A stretch of DNA of 64,000 nucleotides from Actinoplanes cyaneus. Its GTDB lineage: Bacteria > Actinomycetota > Actinomycetes > Mycobacteriales > Micromonosporaceae. A program made the translations under genes and the position numbers. The notes below the pieces were generated by a model that worked only from the letters and a program-made list of their open reading frames with translations, was not told the origin of the DNA and ran no database searches. Every line of letters begins with the position of its first letter. Position 1 is the first letter of the stretch. The stretch spans positions 148,112-212,111 of the forward strand of contig NZ_BOMH01000001.1 of the NCBI RefSeq assembly GCF_016862095.1, read 5' to 3'. Positions 51,050 through 60,597 of the stretch are shown in pieces.

Positions 51050-51758
51050 GACGGGCCAGCGAGGCGATCAGGCGTTCGGCGATGTCGGCCGGCCAGGGGA
51101 AGGCCGGGGCGACGGAGCGCTGGTGCGCGAGGCCGTGCAGCCCCAGCCACAGGGCGATGGCGTCGGCGGGCGTGTCGGTGCTGGCCGAGCCGCCGGCGGC
51201 CACGCAGGCGTCCAGGGCGTCGACGAGGACGGCCAGCGCCTCCTGCCCGAGCTCGGTGACCTCGGCGGCGGAGACCGCGGCGTCGTCCACGGCAACGCCG
51301 CCGTTCCACAGGCCGCCGAACATCACGCGGTAGCGCTGCGGCCGGGTGGCGGCGAAGTCCAGGTACGCCGTGCACGCCGCGCGCAGCCCGGCGACCGCGC
51401 CTTCGCCCGTGGAGTCCGTGCCGTTTCCGGTGCCCGTGGTGGCGCGGAGGGCCTCGGTCAGCTCGGCGAACGCGTCCTGGACGACGGCCAGCAGGATCGC
51501 CTGCCGATCGGGGAAGTGGGCGTAGATCGAGGGGGCGGAGATCCCGATCCGCCGGGCCACGGCCCGCAGGGTGACGGCCTGCTCGTTGCCGGACTCGTCG
51601 AGCAGCTCGGCGGCCGCCGTCACGATCTCGGCACGCAACCGCCCGCCCTCGCCGCGTCGGTTGCGCGCCCGGGGTCCGGTGGCGCCCGGGTCGGTGGTCG
51701 TGCTCACGATCGTCACCTTACGGGCACCGGAGGTCTCGATCTCGTCGGTGCGGGTCAC
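51039..51758 (-). CDS. TetR-family repressor, second gene of the MDR operon
   Basis: A 239-residue TetR protein with an HTH near residues 40-88 (RAEIVTAAAELLDESGNEQAVTLRAVARRIG, SAPSIYAHFPDRQAILL) and a TetR_C_13-like effector domain. The GTG at 51758 overlaps the stop of the dehydrogenase (GTGA), so both are made together and the regulator should control the shared promoter at 52825-52863. GTG 51716 is an alternative start. Confidence 0.9.
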   Translation of the reverse strand: MTRTDEIETSGARKVTIVSTTTDPGATGPRARNRRGEGGRLRAEIVTAAAELLDESGNEQAVTLRAVARRIGISAPSIYAHFPDRQAILLAVVQDAFAELTEALRATTGTGNGTDSTGEGAVAGLRAACTAYLDFAATRPQRYRVMFGGLWNGGVAVDDAAVSAAEVTELGQEALAVLVDALDACVAAGGSASTDTPADAIALWLGLHGLAHQRSVAPAFPWPADIAERLIASLARLTR

Positions 51759-52780
51759 GGGAGAAGCACGACCTTGCCGACGATGGTGTGCGACTCGGCC
51801 AGCTCGACCGCCTCCTGAATGCGGGTCAGCGGAAGGCGGGCGGCGATCTGCGGGCGCAGGATCCCGTCGGCCAGCAGCGAGAACACGGTGGACAGGTCCT
51901 GGTGCAGGTTGCTCCGAAAGCGCTTCGGGCGCAGCAACTTGCCGCCCCACACGTCGAAGAAGCCGGCCCGGCGCCCGTTGGGCAGGACGTTGAGCCAGGC
52001 GAGCCGGCCGAGCAGGGCGACGAAGGCCGGGATCATCGGGCCGGTGTCCTTGAGCATGGCGTAGCTGACGAGGGTCCCGCCTCTGGCCAGCAAACCCCAG
52101 GAGCGCGTGATGCTCTTGCCGCCGATGTGGTCGAACACGGCGTCCACCCCGGTCGGCGCGAGTTCCCGTACCCGGCGGGCCAGGTCCGGGTCGTTGTAGT
52201 CGACGGGCAGCACGCCGAGTTCGCGCAGGGCCTCGTGGTGACGGGGTGAGGACGTGCCGATGACCCGGACGCCGGCGTGCAGGGCGAGTTGACTGAGCGT
52301 GGTTCCCACCCCGCCGTTGACCCCGTGGACCAGGATCGTCTGGCCGGCGCGCACCTTCGCCCGGCGGTGCAGCATCTGGTACGCGGTCAGGCCGTTCACG
52401 ACCAGGGCTTCCACCTCCGCGGAGTCCGGGCCGGCCGGGACGGGCACCACGTCGGCAACCTTGAGCAGGGCATGAGTCGCCCAGCCACCGGTCTTCGTCA
52501 TCGCCGCGACCCGGTGGCCGAGCAGGGCGGCCTCCGCCCCGGGGCCGGTGGCGGTCACGGCGCCGACCAGGTCGTAGCCGGGCACGAAGGGAAAGCTGGG
52601 CTGGCCGGGGTAACGGCCCAGGCGCATCGCGTGCTCGGCGAAGGAGATCCCGGTGGCCTCCACGGTCACCAGCACCTCGCCCGGTGCCGGGTCGGGCAGG
52701 ACACGCCGGCGGGTCTCGAACCCGTCGGGTCCCACCAGCCCGGGCATGACCACTTCGGTGGTGGAGACGCTGGAAGTCAT
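51755..52780 (-). CDS. Zinc-independent MDR-family quinone oxidoreductase-like dehydrogenase
   Basis: A 341-residue medium-chain reductase: PAPGEVLVTVEATGISFAEH (MDR N-terminal domain), FPFVPGYDLVGAVTATG, then the NADP-binding AGQTILVHGVNGGVGTTLSQLA (with the GxGGVG turn) and GVDAVFDHIGGKS. No structural-zinc Cys cluster is present, so it belongs to the quinone reductase branch. ATG 52780 follows AGGAG. It heads an operon with its TetR, under the twin palindromes upstream. Confidence 0.9.
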   Translation of the reverse strand: MTSSVSTTEVVMPGLVGPDGFETRRRVLPDPAPGEVLVTVEATGISFAEHAMRLGRYPGQPSFPFVPGYDLVGAVTATGPGAEAALLGHRVAAMTKTGGWATHALLKVADVVPVPAGPDSAEVEALVVNGLTAYQMLHRRAKVRAGQTILVHGVNGGVGTTLSQLALHAGVRVIGTSSPRHHEALRELGVLPVDYNDPDLARRVRELAPTGVDAVFDHIGGKSITRSWGLLARGGTLVSYAMLKDTGPMIPAFVALLGRLAWLNVLPNGRRAGFFDVWGGKLLRPKRFRSNLHQDLSTVFSLLADGILRPQIAARLPLTRIQEAVELAESHTIVGKVVLLP

Positions 52781-52824
52781 GACTGCTCCTGGTGATCGAT
52801 CGATGGCCATGGGCCCGATTAGCC

Positions 52825-52863
52825 TTACAGCTGTAAACATAACTGATAAGCTTACGGCTGTAA
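52825..52863. promoter_or_regulatory. Twin TetR operators upstream of the MDR operon
   Basis: TTACAGCTGTAA (52825-52836) is a perfect palindrome. TTACGGCTGTAA (52852-52863) is the same with one change. Centres are 27 bp apart, and the region is AT-rich. The core TACAGCTGTA also occurs in the twin operators at 16677-16692 of the other monooxygenase/TetR locus. Confidence 0.8.
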
Positions 52864-52928
52864 ACACATGAAAGGCGGCCATGCTGACGGGACATGATCA
52901 TCCAGAATCGTCGATTAGAGTCGGCGGC

Positions 52929-53588
52929 ATGACGTCCACCGTTGCCGGCAGCGCCTTCGACGCGCTGCGCCTCGACGCCGTGCCCGACGAGAAGACCCTG
53001 CGCCAGACGTACGAGTTGCCCAACGAATCGGCCGTCCGCAAACAGATGACCGAGCTGACCGAGGAGACCCGCCGGCTGGTCGCGTGCGCGTCGCTGGTCT
53101 TCGTCGCCAGCGTCGACACCGCAGGCAACCTCGACGTGTCACCGCGCGGCGGTCCCGCCGGGTTCGTCGGCGTCCTCGACTCCCGGACCGTGGCGATCCC
53201 GGACGCGACCGGCAACAAGCGCCTGGACACCTTGGCGAACGTGATAGCCACCGGCCGGGCCGGCCTGCTGTTCGTCATCCCGGGGCGCACCACCACGCTC
53301 CGGATCAACGGCCGGGCCTGCGTCTCCACCCGCCCCGACCTGTTGTCCCAGCTCACCGCCGTGGGCAAGCCTCCGGCCAGCGCGCTGGTCGTGGGGATCG
53401 AGGAGGTCTACCCGCACTGCCCCAAGTCGCTGCTGCGCGGCGCGGCCTGGAAGCCGGACCAGTGGCTGCCCGCCGACGCCCAGCCCACCTCGGCCCAGGT
53501 GACCCTGGCGCAGCTGCGCATGCCGGAGCTGACGATCGCCGACATCGAGCAGCGCGAGGCGGACATGCTGAAGTACCGCTACGAGTGA
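52929..53588 (+). CDS. Pyridoxamine-phosphate-oxidase-like FMN-binding protein
   Basis: A 219-residue split-barrel flavin-binding protein (MSMEG_1061-like branch): ACASLVFVASVDTAGNLDVSPRGG, RLDTLANVIATGRAGLLFVIPG and VYPHCPKSLLRGAAWKPDQW, the last typical of the group. It probably uses FMN or F420 to reduce a small molecule. ATG 52929 has TAGAGT seven bases upstream and may be leaderless; ATG 52881 has an AAAGG ribosome site and is the alternative. It is divergent from the MDR/TetR operon, so it may share its operators. Confidence 0.82.
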   Translation: MTSTVAGSAFDALRLDAVPDEKTLRQTYELPNESAVRKQMTELTEETRRLVACASLVFVASVDTAGNLDVSPRGGPAGFVGVLDSRTVAIPDATGNKRLDTLANVIATGRAGLLFVIPGRTTTLRINGRACVSTRPDLLSQLTAVGKPPASALVVGIEEVYPHCPKSLLRGAAWKPDQWLPADAQPTSAQVTLAQLRMPELTIADIEQREADMLKYRYE

Positions 53589-53668
53589 CAGTGGTGGGGT
53601 TAACGTGACCCCGCCCCGGGGAGCCAGAGCTATCGATCCACAGCGCTGAGCTTGCGAGGCTCGACCGT

Positions 53669-55087
53669 ATGAAAACGGTTGTGATTGCCGCCCTCGTCAG
53701 CGCCGGCGCCGCGGTCCCGGTCGCGCCACCCGGCCTCCACTGGTCGGCCTGCGCGAGCGGGCTCCCGCAGGAGTGCGCCACCGTGTCCGTCCCGATCGAC
53801 TACGCCGAACCCCGCGGTGACCGCCTCGACCTGGCGATCTCCCGCATCCGTACCGCGAAGCCGGAACTGCGCCGTGGCGTGCTCGTCATCATTCCCGGCG
53901 GCCCGGGCGGCTCCGGGCTCAACCGGCCCAGCACGTACGTGAAGAAGCTTCCGCAGTCCGTCCTGGATCGCTACGACCTCGTCTCGTTCGACCCGCGCGG
54001 GGTCGGGGCGAGCTCTCCGGTCTCGTGCGAGCTGGCGCCGGCCGACGTCACGCAGACCGCGATCCTGCCGTGGCCCGGCCCCGGCGGTGACATCTCGCCG
54101 ACCGTGGCGTGGTCGCGACGGGCTGCCGCGGCCTGCGCGAAGAACGGCGGGCCGGTCTACGACAGCATCAACACCCGCAACGAGGCCCGGGACCTGGACG
54201 CGATCCGGCGTGCGCTCGGCGAGCGGCAGATCTCGTACTGGGGCGTGTCGTACGGCACCTACGTCGGCGCCGTCCACGCCACGATGTTCCCCGGCAGCAC
54301 CGACCGGGTGGTGCTCGACAGCAACGACGACCCGGACCCCGCCCTCGTCGAACGCGGCTGGGCGGCGAGCTACGCGATCGGCGTCGAGGACCGGTTCCCC
54401 GACTTCGCCGCCTGGGCCGCCGAGCACGAGGAGCAGTATCACCTGGGTACGGACGTCCGCGGCGCCTATCTGCGCCTGGCCGACCGCCTCGACCGGGCGC
54501 CGCTGCCCTGGCCCGGTGCGAACCCGCCCGTCCTGGACGGCAACACGCTGCGCTCGAACGTGCTCAACGGGCTCTACTCCGACGCGCGGTTCCCGCAGCT
54601 CGCGTCCCTGATGAGCGCCGCGCTCGCGGGTGGCCCGCTGCCTCCCACGACGGCGGCGCCGGAGGCGGCGCTGCAGAACACGTTCGCGGTGCTGAACGCG
54701 ACGATCTGCCACGACGTGAGCTGGCCGCGCGACCTCCGGGCGTACGCGCGTGACGTGGCCGCCGACCGCAAGGCCCACCCGCTCACGGCCGGCATGCCGC
54801 GCAACGTCTACACGTGCGCGTTCTCCCCCGGGCCGGCGGAGCCGCCGGTGCGGGTCACTCCGGACGGGCCGCCGAACGTGCTGCTCGTGCAGAACCTGCG
54901 GGACCCGGCCACGCCGTACCGGAAGGCCCTGAACCTGAAGCGTGCTCTGGGCGACCGGGCCCGGATGGTCACCGTCGACGCCGGCGGCCACGGCTCCTAC
55001 CTGGACAACGGCAACGCCTGCGGCGACGCGGAGGTGACCCGCTTCCTGACCGACGGCACCCGCCGCGACATCACCTGCCGGGGATGA
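53669..55087 (+). CDS. Secreted tripeptidyl-aminopeptidase-like alpha/beta hydrolase
   Basis: A 472-residue exported enzyme: an 18-residue signal peptide (VVIAALVSAGAAVPVA), GGPGGSG as oxyanion loop near residue 80, nucleophile GVSYGTYVG near residue 193, then a cap region, and a TAP-like C-terminal domain with DPATPY (acid) and GGHGSY (catalytic His). Several cysteines (CAS, QEC, CEL, ICH, YTC, ACG, ITC) suit an extracellular disulphide-rich protein. It should trim N-terminal peptides outside the cell. Start ATG 53669 precedes the signal peptide. Confidence 0.9.
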   Translation: MKTVVIAALVSAGAAVPVAPPGLHWSACASGLPQECATVSVPIDYAEPRGDRLDLAISRIRTAKPELRRGVLVIIPGGPGGSGLNRPSTYVKKLPQSVLDRYDLVSFDPRGVGASSPVSCELAPADVTQTAILPWPGPGGDISPTVAWSRRAAAACAKNGGPVYDSINTRNEARDLDAIRRALGERQISYWGVSYGTYVGAVHATMFPGSTDRVVLDSNDDPDPALVERGWAASYAIGVEDRFPDFAAWAAEHEEQYHLGTDVRGAYLRLADRLDRAPLPWPGANPPVLDGNTLRSNVLNGLYSDARFPQLASLMSAALAGGPLPPTTAAPEAALQNTFAVLNATICHDVSWPRDLRAYARDVAADRKAHPLTAGMPRNVYTCAFSPGPAEPPVRVTPDGPPNVLLVQNLRDPATPYRKALNLKRALGDRARMVTVDAGGHGSYLDNGNACGDAEVTRFLTDGTRRDITCRG

Positions 55088-55185
55088 TCACCCGGCCGGC
55101 GAGCCGGCGCACCACGCCCCTCCGGTAGGAGCACTGTTCGCGGCAGAGGAGCGTGTCGCGCCGACGCCGACGCCGGCGCGGGCTT

Positions 55186-55244
55186 GCGGGCTGGTTCTCA
55201 CCGTGGTCGTCAGGCACGACTGACCACGGTGACAACCAGCCCGC
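55186..55244. repeat. Long inverted repeat, copy 4 of the CTGGTTCTCA family
   Basis: 23-bp arms (55186-55208, 55222-55244) with a single C/C mismatch and a 13-base loop. The outer stem GCGGGCTGGTT/AACCAGCCCGC and inner stem TCACCGTGGTC/GACCACGGTGA pair perfectly. It lies between the convergent peptidase and ManD-like genes. Confidence 0.88.
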
Positions 55245-55299
55245 ACCGCGTGAGCCGCGCCCCGGCCCGGCACGGAAGCGCGGGCCGGCGCCGGCTCTC

Positions 55300-55354
55300 G
55301 GCTGGTCACCACGGTGGTCGTCGCGACCTCATGACGACGGTGAGAGCCAGCCCG
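55300..55354. repeat. Degenerate inverted repeat, copy 5 of the CTGGTTCTCA family
   Basis: Directly after copy 4. GGCTGG at 55300-55305 opposes CCAGCC at 55347-55352, and GTCGTC (55317-55322) opposes GACGAC (55333-55338). The stretch between is out of register by a short insertion/deletion, so this copy no longer folds as one continuous stem. Confidence 0.6.
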
Positions 55355-55426
55355 AGATGCCCTCTCGCCGATCAGGAGCGCCGTGTGCGGGTCGATGGCC
55401 GGGTTGGACCTCCGGCGGGACTCGGC

Positions 55427-56635
55427 TCACCAGCTGTGCAGGGTGCCGTCGGTGAGGCGGTTGACCGGTAGGGAGGCCGGGCGGTACGGATACCGCGCCG
55501 CCAACTCCTCGTCGATGTCGACGCCCAGGCCCGGGGTTTCGGACGGGTGCAGGTAGCCGCCCTCGAAGTGGTAGCCGTGCGGGAAGACCGCGTCCGTCTC
55601 GGGCGAGTGCGGCATGTACTCCTGGAGGCCGAAGTTCGGGATGGCGAGGTCCACGTGCAGGGCCGCGGCCAGGCAGATCGGGGACAGGTCGGTGGCACCG
55701 TGCGAGCCGCTGCGTACGTGGTAGAGCGCCGCCAGGTCGAAGATCCGCCGCAGGTGGGTGATGCCGCCGGCGTGCACGACCGTGGTGCGAATGTAGTCGA
55801 TGAGCTGGGAGGTGATGAGCTGCTGGCAGTCCCAGACGGTGGTGAACACCTCGCCGACGGCCAGCGGGGTCGTGGTGTGCTGCCGGATCAGCCGGAAGCC
55901 GTCCTGCAGCTCGGCCGGGACCGGATCCTCCAGCCAGGTCAGCGCGTACGGCTCCAGGCTGCGACCGAGCCGGGCGGCCTCGATCGGGGTGAGCCGGTGG
56001 TGGGCGTCGTGCAGCAGTTTCAGGGCGGGACCGAACTCGGCGCGCACGTCGGCGAAGACGCGCGGCACCACGTCGAGGTAGAGCGCGGTGTCCCACACCT
56101 CTTCGGAGGGCACCGCGGAGGAGGCCGGTTCGTAGGTCTCCCCCGGCTTCCCGACGCCGTAGACCGAGGGCAGCCCCGGCACGGCGGCCTGCACCCGGAC
56201 GGCCCGATACCCCTGGGCGACGAATCGGGAGACGTCCGTGAGCAGTGCTTCGGCGGTGTCCCCCGAAGCGTGACCGTAAACGGTCACGCCGTCCCGCGAT
56301 CGCCCGCCGAGCAACTGGTACACCGGCAGCCCGGCCACTTTGCCCTTGAGGTCCCACAGCGCGGTGTCGACCGCCGCGATGGCCGTCATGGTCACCGGCC
56401 CGCGCCGCCAGTAGGAGCCCTTGTACAGGTACTGCCAGGTGTCCTCGATGCGCGCCGGGTCCCGTCCGATCAGCGCCGGAACCACGTGGTCGCGCAGGTA
56501 GGCCGCGACGGCGAGTTCGCGGCCGTTGAGCGTGGCGTCCCCCACGCCGTACGCGCCGGTGTCGGTAATGATCTTGAGGGTGACGAAGTTGCGGCCCGGG
56601 CAGGTCACGATCACCCGGGCCTCGACGATTCTCAC
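55427..56635 (-). CDS. Mannonate-dehydratase-type enolase superfamily enzyme (ManD/RspA family)
   Basis: A 402-residue enolase-superfamily protein. The capping domain starts [18 protein letters not shown]. The barrel carries [21 protein letters not shown] (metal-binding Glu/Asp), [11 protein letters not shown] (metal-binding Glu), [12 protein letters not shown] (catalytic His) and GLQEYMPHS. The long C-terminal signature [20 protein letters not shown] and [13 protein letters not shown] is specific to the ManD/RspA family. Members dehydrate D-mannonate or related acid sugars, or have low activity. The GTG start overlaps the permease stop, putting it last in a LacI-controlled import operon. Confidence 0.92.
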   Translation of the reverse strand: MRIVEARVIVTCPGRNFVTLKIITDTGAYGVGDATLNGRELAVAAYLRDHVVPALIGRDPARIEDTWQYLYKGSYWRRGPVTMTAIAAVDTALWDLKGKVAGLPVYQLLGGRSRDGVTVYGHASGDTAEALLTDVSRFVAQGYRAVRVQAAVPGLPSVYGVGKPGETYEPASSAVPSEEVWDTALYLDVVPRVFADVRAEFGPALKLLHDAHHRLTPIEAARLGRSLEPYALTWLEDPVPAELQDGFRLIRQHTTTPLAVGEVFTTVWDCQQLITSQLIDYIRTTVVHAGGITHLRRIFDLAALYHVRSGSHGATDLSPICLAAALHVDLAIPNFGLQEYMPHSPETDAVFPHGYHFEGGYLHPSETPGLGVDIDEELAARYPYRPASLPVNRLTDGTLHSW

Positions 56636-57465
56636 TCCGGGTCCTCCTTCACCCGTGCGACCAGTTGGGTGGGATTCACGAAACGCAACGCCACCACGAG
56701 CAGGGTCAGCATCATCACGCAGTAGATGACGGCCATCGCGTCGACGGACTGCTGCGCCCGGATCCCGGCCGCCGACATCGAGTAGAAGAGCGCCACGACC
56801 AGCGTCTGCGAGTCCGGGCCCGCGGTCAGGAACGTCAACTCGAACATGCCGACGGTGCGGACCACCACGAGGATCGAGGCGGCCAGGATTCCCGGTACGA
56901 GCAGCGGCGCCAGAATCGACGTGAACACGTGCCGGGTCCGCGCCCCGCACATCCGCGCGGCCCGTTCCACGGCCGGGTCGATCTGCTCGATGAACGGGGT
57001 CATCGTGAGGATCACGAACGGGACCGACGGCACGAGGTTGGCGAGCACGACCCCGGAGAGGTGACCGGCGAGGCCGTACTTGTAGAGGACGGTGGCGAGC
57101 GGGATGCCGTACGTGATCGGCGGCATCAGGATCGGCAGCAGGAAGAGCAGGTACAGCAGGCGGCTGCCGGGGAACTTGCGGCGGGCCAGCACGTAGGCCG
57201 CCGGCACGCCCACCAGCACGGAGATCACGGCCACGAGCAGGCAGACCACGAGCGTGACGGTCAGCACCGGCAGCAGCGTGAAGTCCTTCCACGCCTGGCC
57301 GTACCAATCCACGGTGTACGCCTCCGGCAGCCACGTGTCGAACCACCGCACGCCGAACGAGTTGACGACCACCGACCCGATCACGCCGGCCAGCCCGACG
57401 AAGAAGATGGCGACGAGTCCCCACACGATCCACGCGCCGGGGCTGGCCACGATGCGGCGTCTCAT
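56632..57465 (-). CDS. ABC importer permease (PotC-like)
   Basis: A 277-residue permease with six helices; [33 protein letters not shown], then the EAA-like loop [31 protein letters not shown] near residue 180. Resembles the second permease of spermidine/putrescine, iron and 2-aminoethylphosphonate importers, which share this fold. It overlaps both neighbours by four bases. Confidence 0.9.
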   Translation of the reverse strand: MRRRIVASPGAWIVWGLVAIFFVGLAGVIGSVVVNSFGVRWFDTWLPEAYTVDWYGQAWKDFTLLPVLTVTLVVCLLVAVISVLVGVPAAYVLARRKFPGSRLLYLLFLLPILMPPITYGIPLATVLYKYGLAGHLSGVVLANLVPSVPFVILTMTPFIEQIDPAVERAARMCGARTRHVFTSILAPLLVPGILAASILVVVRTVGMFELTFLTAGPDSQTLVVALFYSMSAAGIRAQQSVDAMAVIYCVMMLTLLVVALRFVNPTQLVARVKEDPE

Positions 57466-58349
57466 CCCTTGCCTCCCGCCGTCGAACCGGTGTAGAGCAG
57501 GCTCCGCAGCCCGAGGACGACGCTGATGACCAGCAGTTCGACAGCGCCCATGACGATCGCGGCGGCCGAGGCGCCCGCGTAGTCGTACCGGACGTAGGCG
57601 GCCTCGTAGGCGGCGATGCTGATGACCCGGGTGCTGCCGGACGGGTCACCGACCAGGATCGCGGACGGGAAGACGCTGAACGCGAGCACGAACGTGAGGC
57701 AGAACGTGGTCGCCAGCCCGGGCGCGAGCAGCGGCAGGGTGATCCGGAAGAACCGCTGGACCCAGCCCGCACCGAGCGTCGCCGCGGCGCGTTCCAAGCT
57801 GGGATCGATGCCGGACAGGTACGAGAGCACCAGCAGGAACGCGAACGGGAACCCGGTGATGATCAGCGAGAAGAACACACCCCAGTAGTTGTGGGTGAGC
57901 GTCACCGGTTGATCCGTCACTTTTAAAAAGATCAAAACCCGGTTGAACCATCCGGTCGGCCCGAGGAAGTTCAGCAGGCCCTCCGCGGTGAGCACCGTCC
58001 CGAGCGTGATCGGCACGACCAGCACCGTCGTGAGCAGGCGCTTGCCACGGAATCGACCGCGCATCCGGTACGCGATCGGCACCGCCGCGAGGACGTTGAA
58101 CAGCGCCGCCGGCAGCGCGATCGCCAGCGTCGTCGTGATCGTGTCACGTTGGTAGGCGTCGCTGAAGAACGTGCGGTACGCGGCGAGCGCCCCACCCTGC
58201 GCCGGCTGCAACGAGACCGCGATCCCGTAGCAGAACGGGTAGACGAAGAGCGCGACCACGAACACCGTGGCTGGGACCAGGAGCAGCAGTTGCGGGTCGA
58301 TGCCCCGCTCGGCGAGGCGGTGCCGGACCGCCAGCGTCGGCGCGGTCAT
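57462..58349 (-). CDS. ABC importer permease (PotB-like)
   Basis: A 295-residue permease with six helices, starting [25 protein letters not shown] and with EAA-like loop [30 protein letters not shown] near residue 195 (reading around [15 protein letters not shown]). It pairs with the PotC-like protein. A phenylalanine/lysine-rich AT pocket near 57920-57945 ([10 protein letters not shown]) is the only low-GC spot. It overlaps the ATPase gene by four bases. Confidence 0.9.
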   Translation of the reverse strand: MTAPTLAVRHRLAERGIDPQLLLLVPATVFVVALFVYPFCYGIAVSLQPAQGGALAAYRTFFSDAYQRDTITTTLAIALPAALFNVLAAVPIAYRMRGRFRGKRLLTTVLVVPITLGTVLTAEGLLNFLGPTGWFNRVLIFLKVTDQPVTLTHNYWGVFFSLIITGFPFAFLLVLSYLSGIDPSLERAAATLGAGWVQRFFRITLPLLAPGLATTFCLTFVLAFSVFPSAILVGDPSGSTRVISIAAYEAAYVRYDYAGASAAAIVMGAVELLVISVVLGLRSLLYTGSTAGGKG

Positions 58350-59380
58350 GCCGGGAACACCAGAAGCCGCTCGGGCGGGAACGCGACGGCCACCTTGTCA
58401 CCCGGCGCCAGCCGCTCCGACGTGCGCAGATGCAGTGGGAGCCCGTCGACGGTGCGGGCCTCGGCGGCGATCTCCCGACCGTGGTACTCGACGACCTCGA
58501 CGGTGACCTCGATCCCGGAGCCGCCGCCGAGCACGACATCCTCGGGACGGATCGCCGCCACGACGGGATCGCCCTCGGCGACAGCGCCGACGGGGGTGCC
58601 GGACACCTGCCAGTTGTTGATCTTCACTGAACCCCCGCCGGCGATTCCCGGGAGCAGGTTGCGGAAGCCGAGGAAGTCGGCGACGTGACGGTTCGCGGGC
58701 CGGTTGTGCACCTCCTCGGGAGTGCCGATCTGCTGCACCCGCCCGGCCCGCAGAACCACGAGGCGATCGGCCATGGACAGCGCCTCCTCCTGGTCGTGGG
58801 TCACATAGACAGTGGTCAGACCGAGGTTCTGGTGCAGTCTGCGGATCTCGGTGCGCATCTCCAGGCGCAGTTTCGCGTCAAGGTTGCTCAGCGGCTCGTC
58901 CATCAGCACGAGCGACGGCTCGACAACGACGGCACGGGCGATCGCGACGCGCTGCTGCTGCCCGCCGGAGAGCTGCCCGGGCAGTTTCGCGGCGTGTTCC
59001 TCGAGGTGCACGAGCCGGATCGCCTCGTCGGTGCGGCGCCGGATCTCGGCACGCGCCACGCCACGCATCTTCAGACCGAAAGAGACGTTCTTGCGTACGG
59101 ACATGTGCGGGAAGAGCGCGTAGTTCTGGAACACCATCCCGAATCCGCGGCGTTCCGGAGGCAGCGTGTCCAATCGGGTTCCGTCCCGCCAGATGCTGCC
59201 GTCGCTGAGCGGCAACAGTCCCGCCAGGCAGTTCAGGGCGGTGGACTTCCCGCAGCCGGACGGCCCGAGCAGCGCGATGAACTCGCCGCGCCGGATCTCC
59301 AGGTCGAGCCCGGCGAGCGCGTCGGCGCCGGCGAACCGGCGGGTCACCCCGTCCAGGCGCAGCGTCTCGAAGGTCGTCAC
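58346..59380 (-). CDS. ABC importer ATPase (PotA/FbpC-like, with TOBE domain)
   Basis: A 344-residue ATPase: Walker A GPSGCGKST near residues 39-47, Q-loop VFQNYALFPHMSV, signature LSGGQQQRVAIARA, Walker B LVLMDEPLSNLDAKLR and switch His in YVTHDQEEALSMAD. A C-terminal TOBE-type beta domain from about residue 240 (VAAIRPEDVVLGG, then VVEYHGREIAAEA) is usual in PotA, UgpC and FbpC. It powers the two permeases that follow. Confidence 0.93.
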   Translation of the reverse strand: MTTFETLRLDGVTRRFAGADALAGLDLEIRRGEFIALLGPSGCGKSTALNCLAGLLPLSDGSIWRDGTRLDTLPPERRGFGMVFQNYALFPHMSVRKNVSFGLKMRGVARAEIRRRTDEAIRLVHLEEHAAKLPGQLSGGQQQRVAIARAVVVEPSLVLMDEPLSNLDAKLRLEMRTEIRRLHQNLGLTTVYVTHDQEEALSMADRLVVLRAGRVQQIGTPEEVHNRPANRHVADFLGFRNLLPGIAGGGSVKINNWQVSGTPVGAVAEGDPVVAAIRPEDVVLGGGSGIEVTVEVVEYHGREIAAEARTVDGLPLHLRTSERLAPGDKVAVAFPPERLLVFPA

Positions 59381-60585
59381 TTCTTGACCTTGGATCCGCC
59401 GACCTCACGATCCCACCGGTCGAACGCCTTGACCAGCGCGGACGCGTCGAGCGGCACCTCGATCGGGTTGTTCGCGATCAGCTGCGGATACTCCGGCCGG
59501 CCGTAGTCCTTGATCGCCTGCTGGCTCTCCGGCGGCGCCATCTCGATCGTCACGCCGTCGACCGCCGGGCCCGGGAAGAAGTACCCCTTGTCGTACGCCT
59601 TGGCCTGCTGTTCCGGGGTGAGCATCGAGGCGAGCAGGTTGAGCACGGCGGCCTGCTTGTCGGTCGAGACGCCTTTCGGGACGACCGCGTAATGCGCGTC
59701 GGCGACCCAGTGGAATCCGTCGAGCGTGCCGACCTGCGCCTCCTTCGGCACCGTCCCGAGAACGCGCGGATTGATGTCCCAGCCGGTGGTCGACGCGATG
59801 ATCTTCGCCGATCCGTTGGCCAGGTTCTTCATCGTCTCGCTGGTCGACGACGGATACAGCGTGATCGACTCGCCGAGCTGCCTGAGGTAGTCCCACGTCT
59901 TCGCCCAGCCGTTGACCGGGTCCTTCGGGTCGGTGTCGCCGAGCAGATAGGGCAGGCCCATCAGGAACGTGCGGCCCGGCCCCGAGTTGGACGGGCGGGC
60001 GTACTGCACGGCGCCCGGGTTCGCTTTCGCGTACGCGAGAAGGTCCTGCGCGTTCTTCGGCGGATCGGGCACCTTGGCCGGCAGGTATTCGATCAGCGGC
60101 CCGGAGGGGTAATAGGTCACCGTCACGCCGGCGTTCCCGGCCAGCTTCTGCATGGCCGCCGCGCCCGCGAGATAGTTGTTCATCCCGGAGAGCCGACTCG
60201 CGTACGCGGGCAGCAGGTCGACCCACAATTGCTGGTCGATGCCGGCGGCCAGCCCGTCCACGCCGGTCAGCACCAGGTCGATGTCGACCCGGTTGGCCGC
60301 CTGCTGGGCCTTGATCTTGCCGACGAGCTCGGGAGCGGTCGCCTTGGTGTAGGTGACGCGCTCGATCACGCCACTGTTCTTCGCCACGAAGTCGTCGATC
60401 ATCGGCTGGGTGAGCTGCAGGTTCCCGGCCACGTCGAGCACGTTCAGGGTGACCGCCTCGGCCGGCTTGTCCGGGACCGGGCCACTGGCGCTGGTGGCCG
60501 GGCTGTTGTTGTCCGGCGGGCTGCAGGCGGCCACGGTGACCGCGGCGGCGGTGAGGGTGAGGAATTGGCGGCGGCTTGGCGACAT
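59377..60585 (-). CDS. ABC importer substrate-binding lipoprotein (PotD/iron-binding class)
   Basis: A 402-residue binding protein with a Tat-like N-terminus (SRRQFLTLTAAAV) and a lipobox ending VAAC (Cys near residue 21), then VTLNVLDVAGNLQLTQPMIDDFV. IDQQLWVDLLPAY and FHWVADAHYAVVPKGVSTDKQ fit the extracellular binding protein family shared by PotD, thiamine and iron binders. The metabolic partner (ManD-like enzyme) argues for an acid sugar ligand. The stop overlaps the ATPase start. Confidence 0.9.
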   Translation of the reverse strand: MSPSRRQFLTLTAAAVTVAACSPPDNNSPATSASGPVPDKPAEAVTLNVLDVAGNLQLTQPMIDDFVAKNSGVIERVTYTKATAPELVGKIKAQQAANRVDIDLVLTGVDGLAAGIDQQLWVDLLPAYASRLSGMNNYLAGAAAMQKLAGNAGVTVTYYPSGPLIEYLPAKVPDPPKNAQDLLAYAKANPGAVQYARPSNSGPGRTFLMGLPYLLGDTDPKDPVNGWAKTWDYLRQLGESITLYPSSTSETMKNLANGSAKIIASTTGWDINPRVLGTVPKEAQVGTLDGFHWVADAHYAVVPKGVSTDKQAAVLNLLASMLTPEQQAKAYDKGYFFPGPAVDGVTIEMAPPESQQAIKDYGRPEYPQLIANNPIEVPLDASALVKAFDRWDREVGGSKVKK

Positions 60586-60597
60586 GGTGGATCCCTT

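Noticed and set aside
55427..57772. 781-residue reverse frame as a fused permease-enolase
   Set aside because: The first 379 codons are out of frame with the true permease and lack membrane segments in order; the enolase starts at GTG 56635, overlapping the permease stop.
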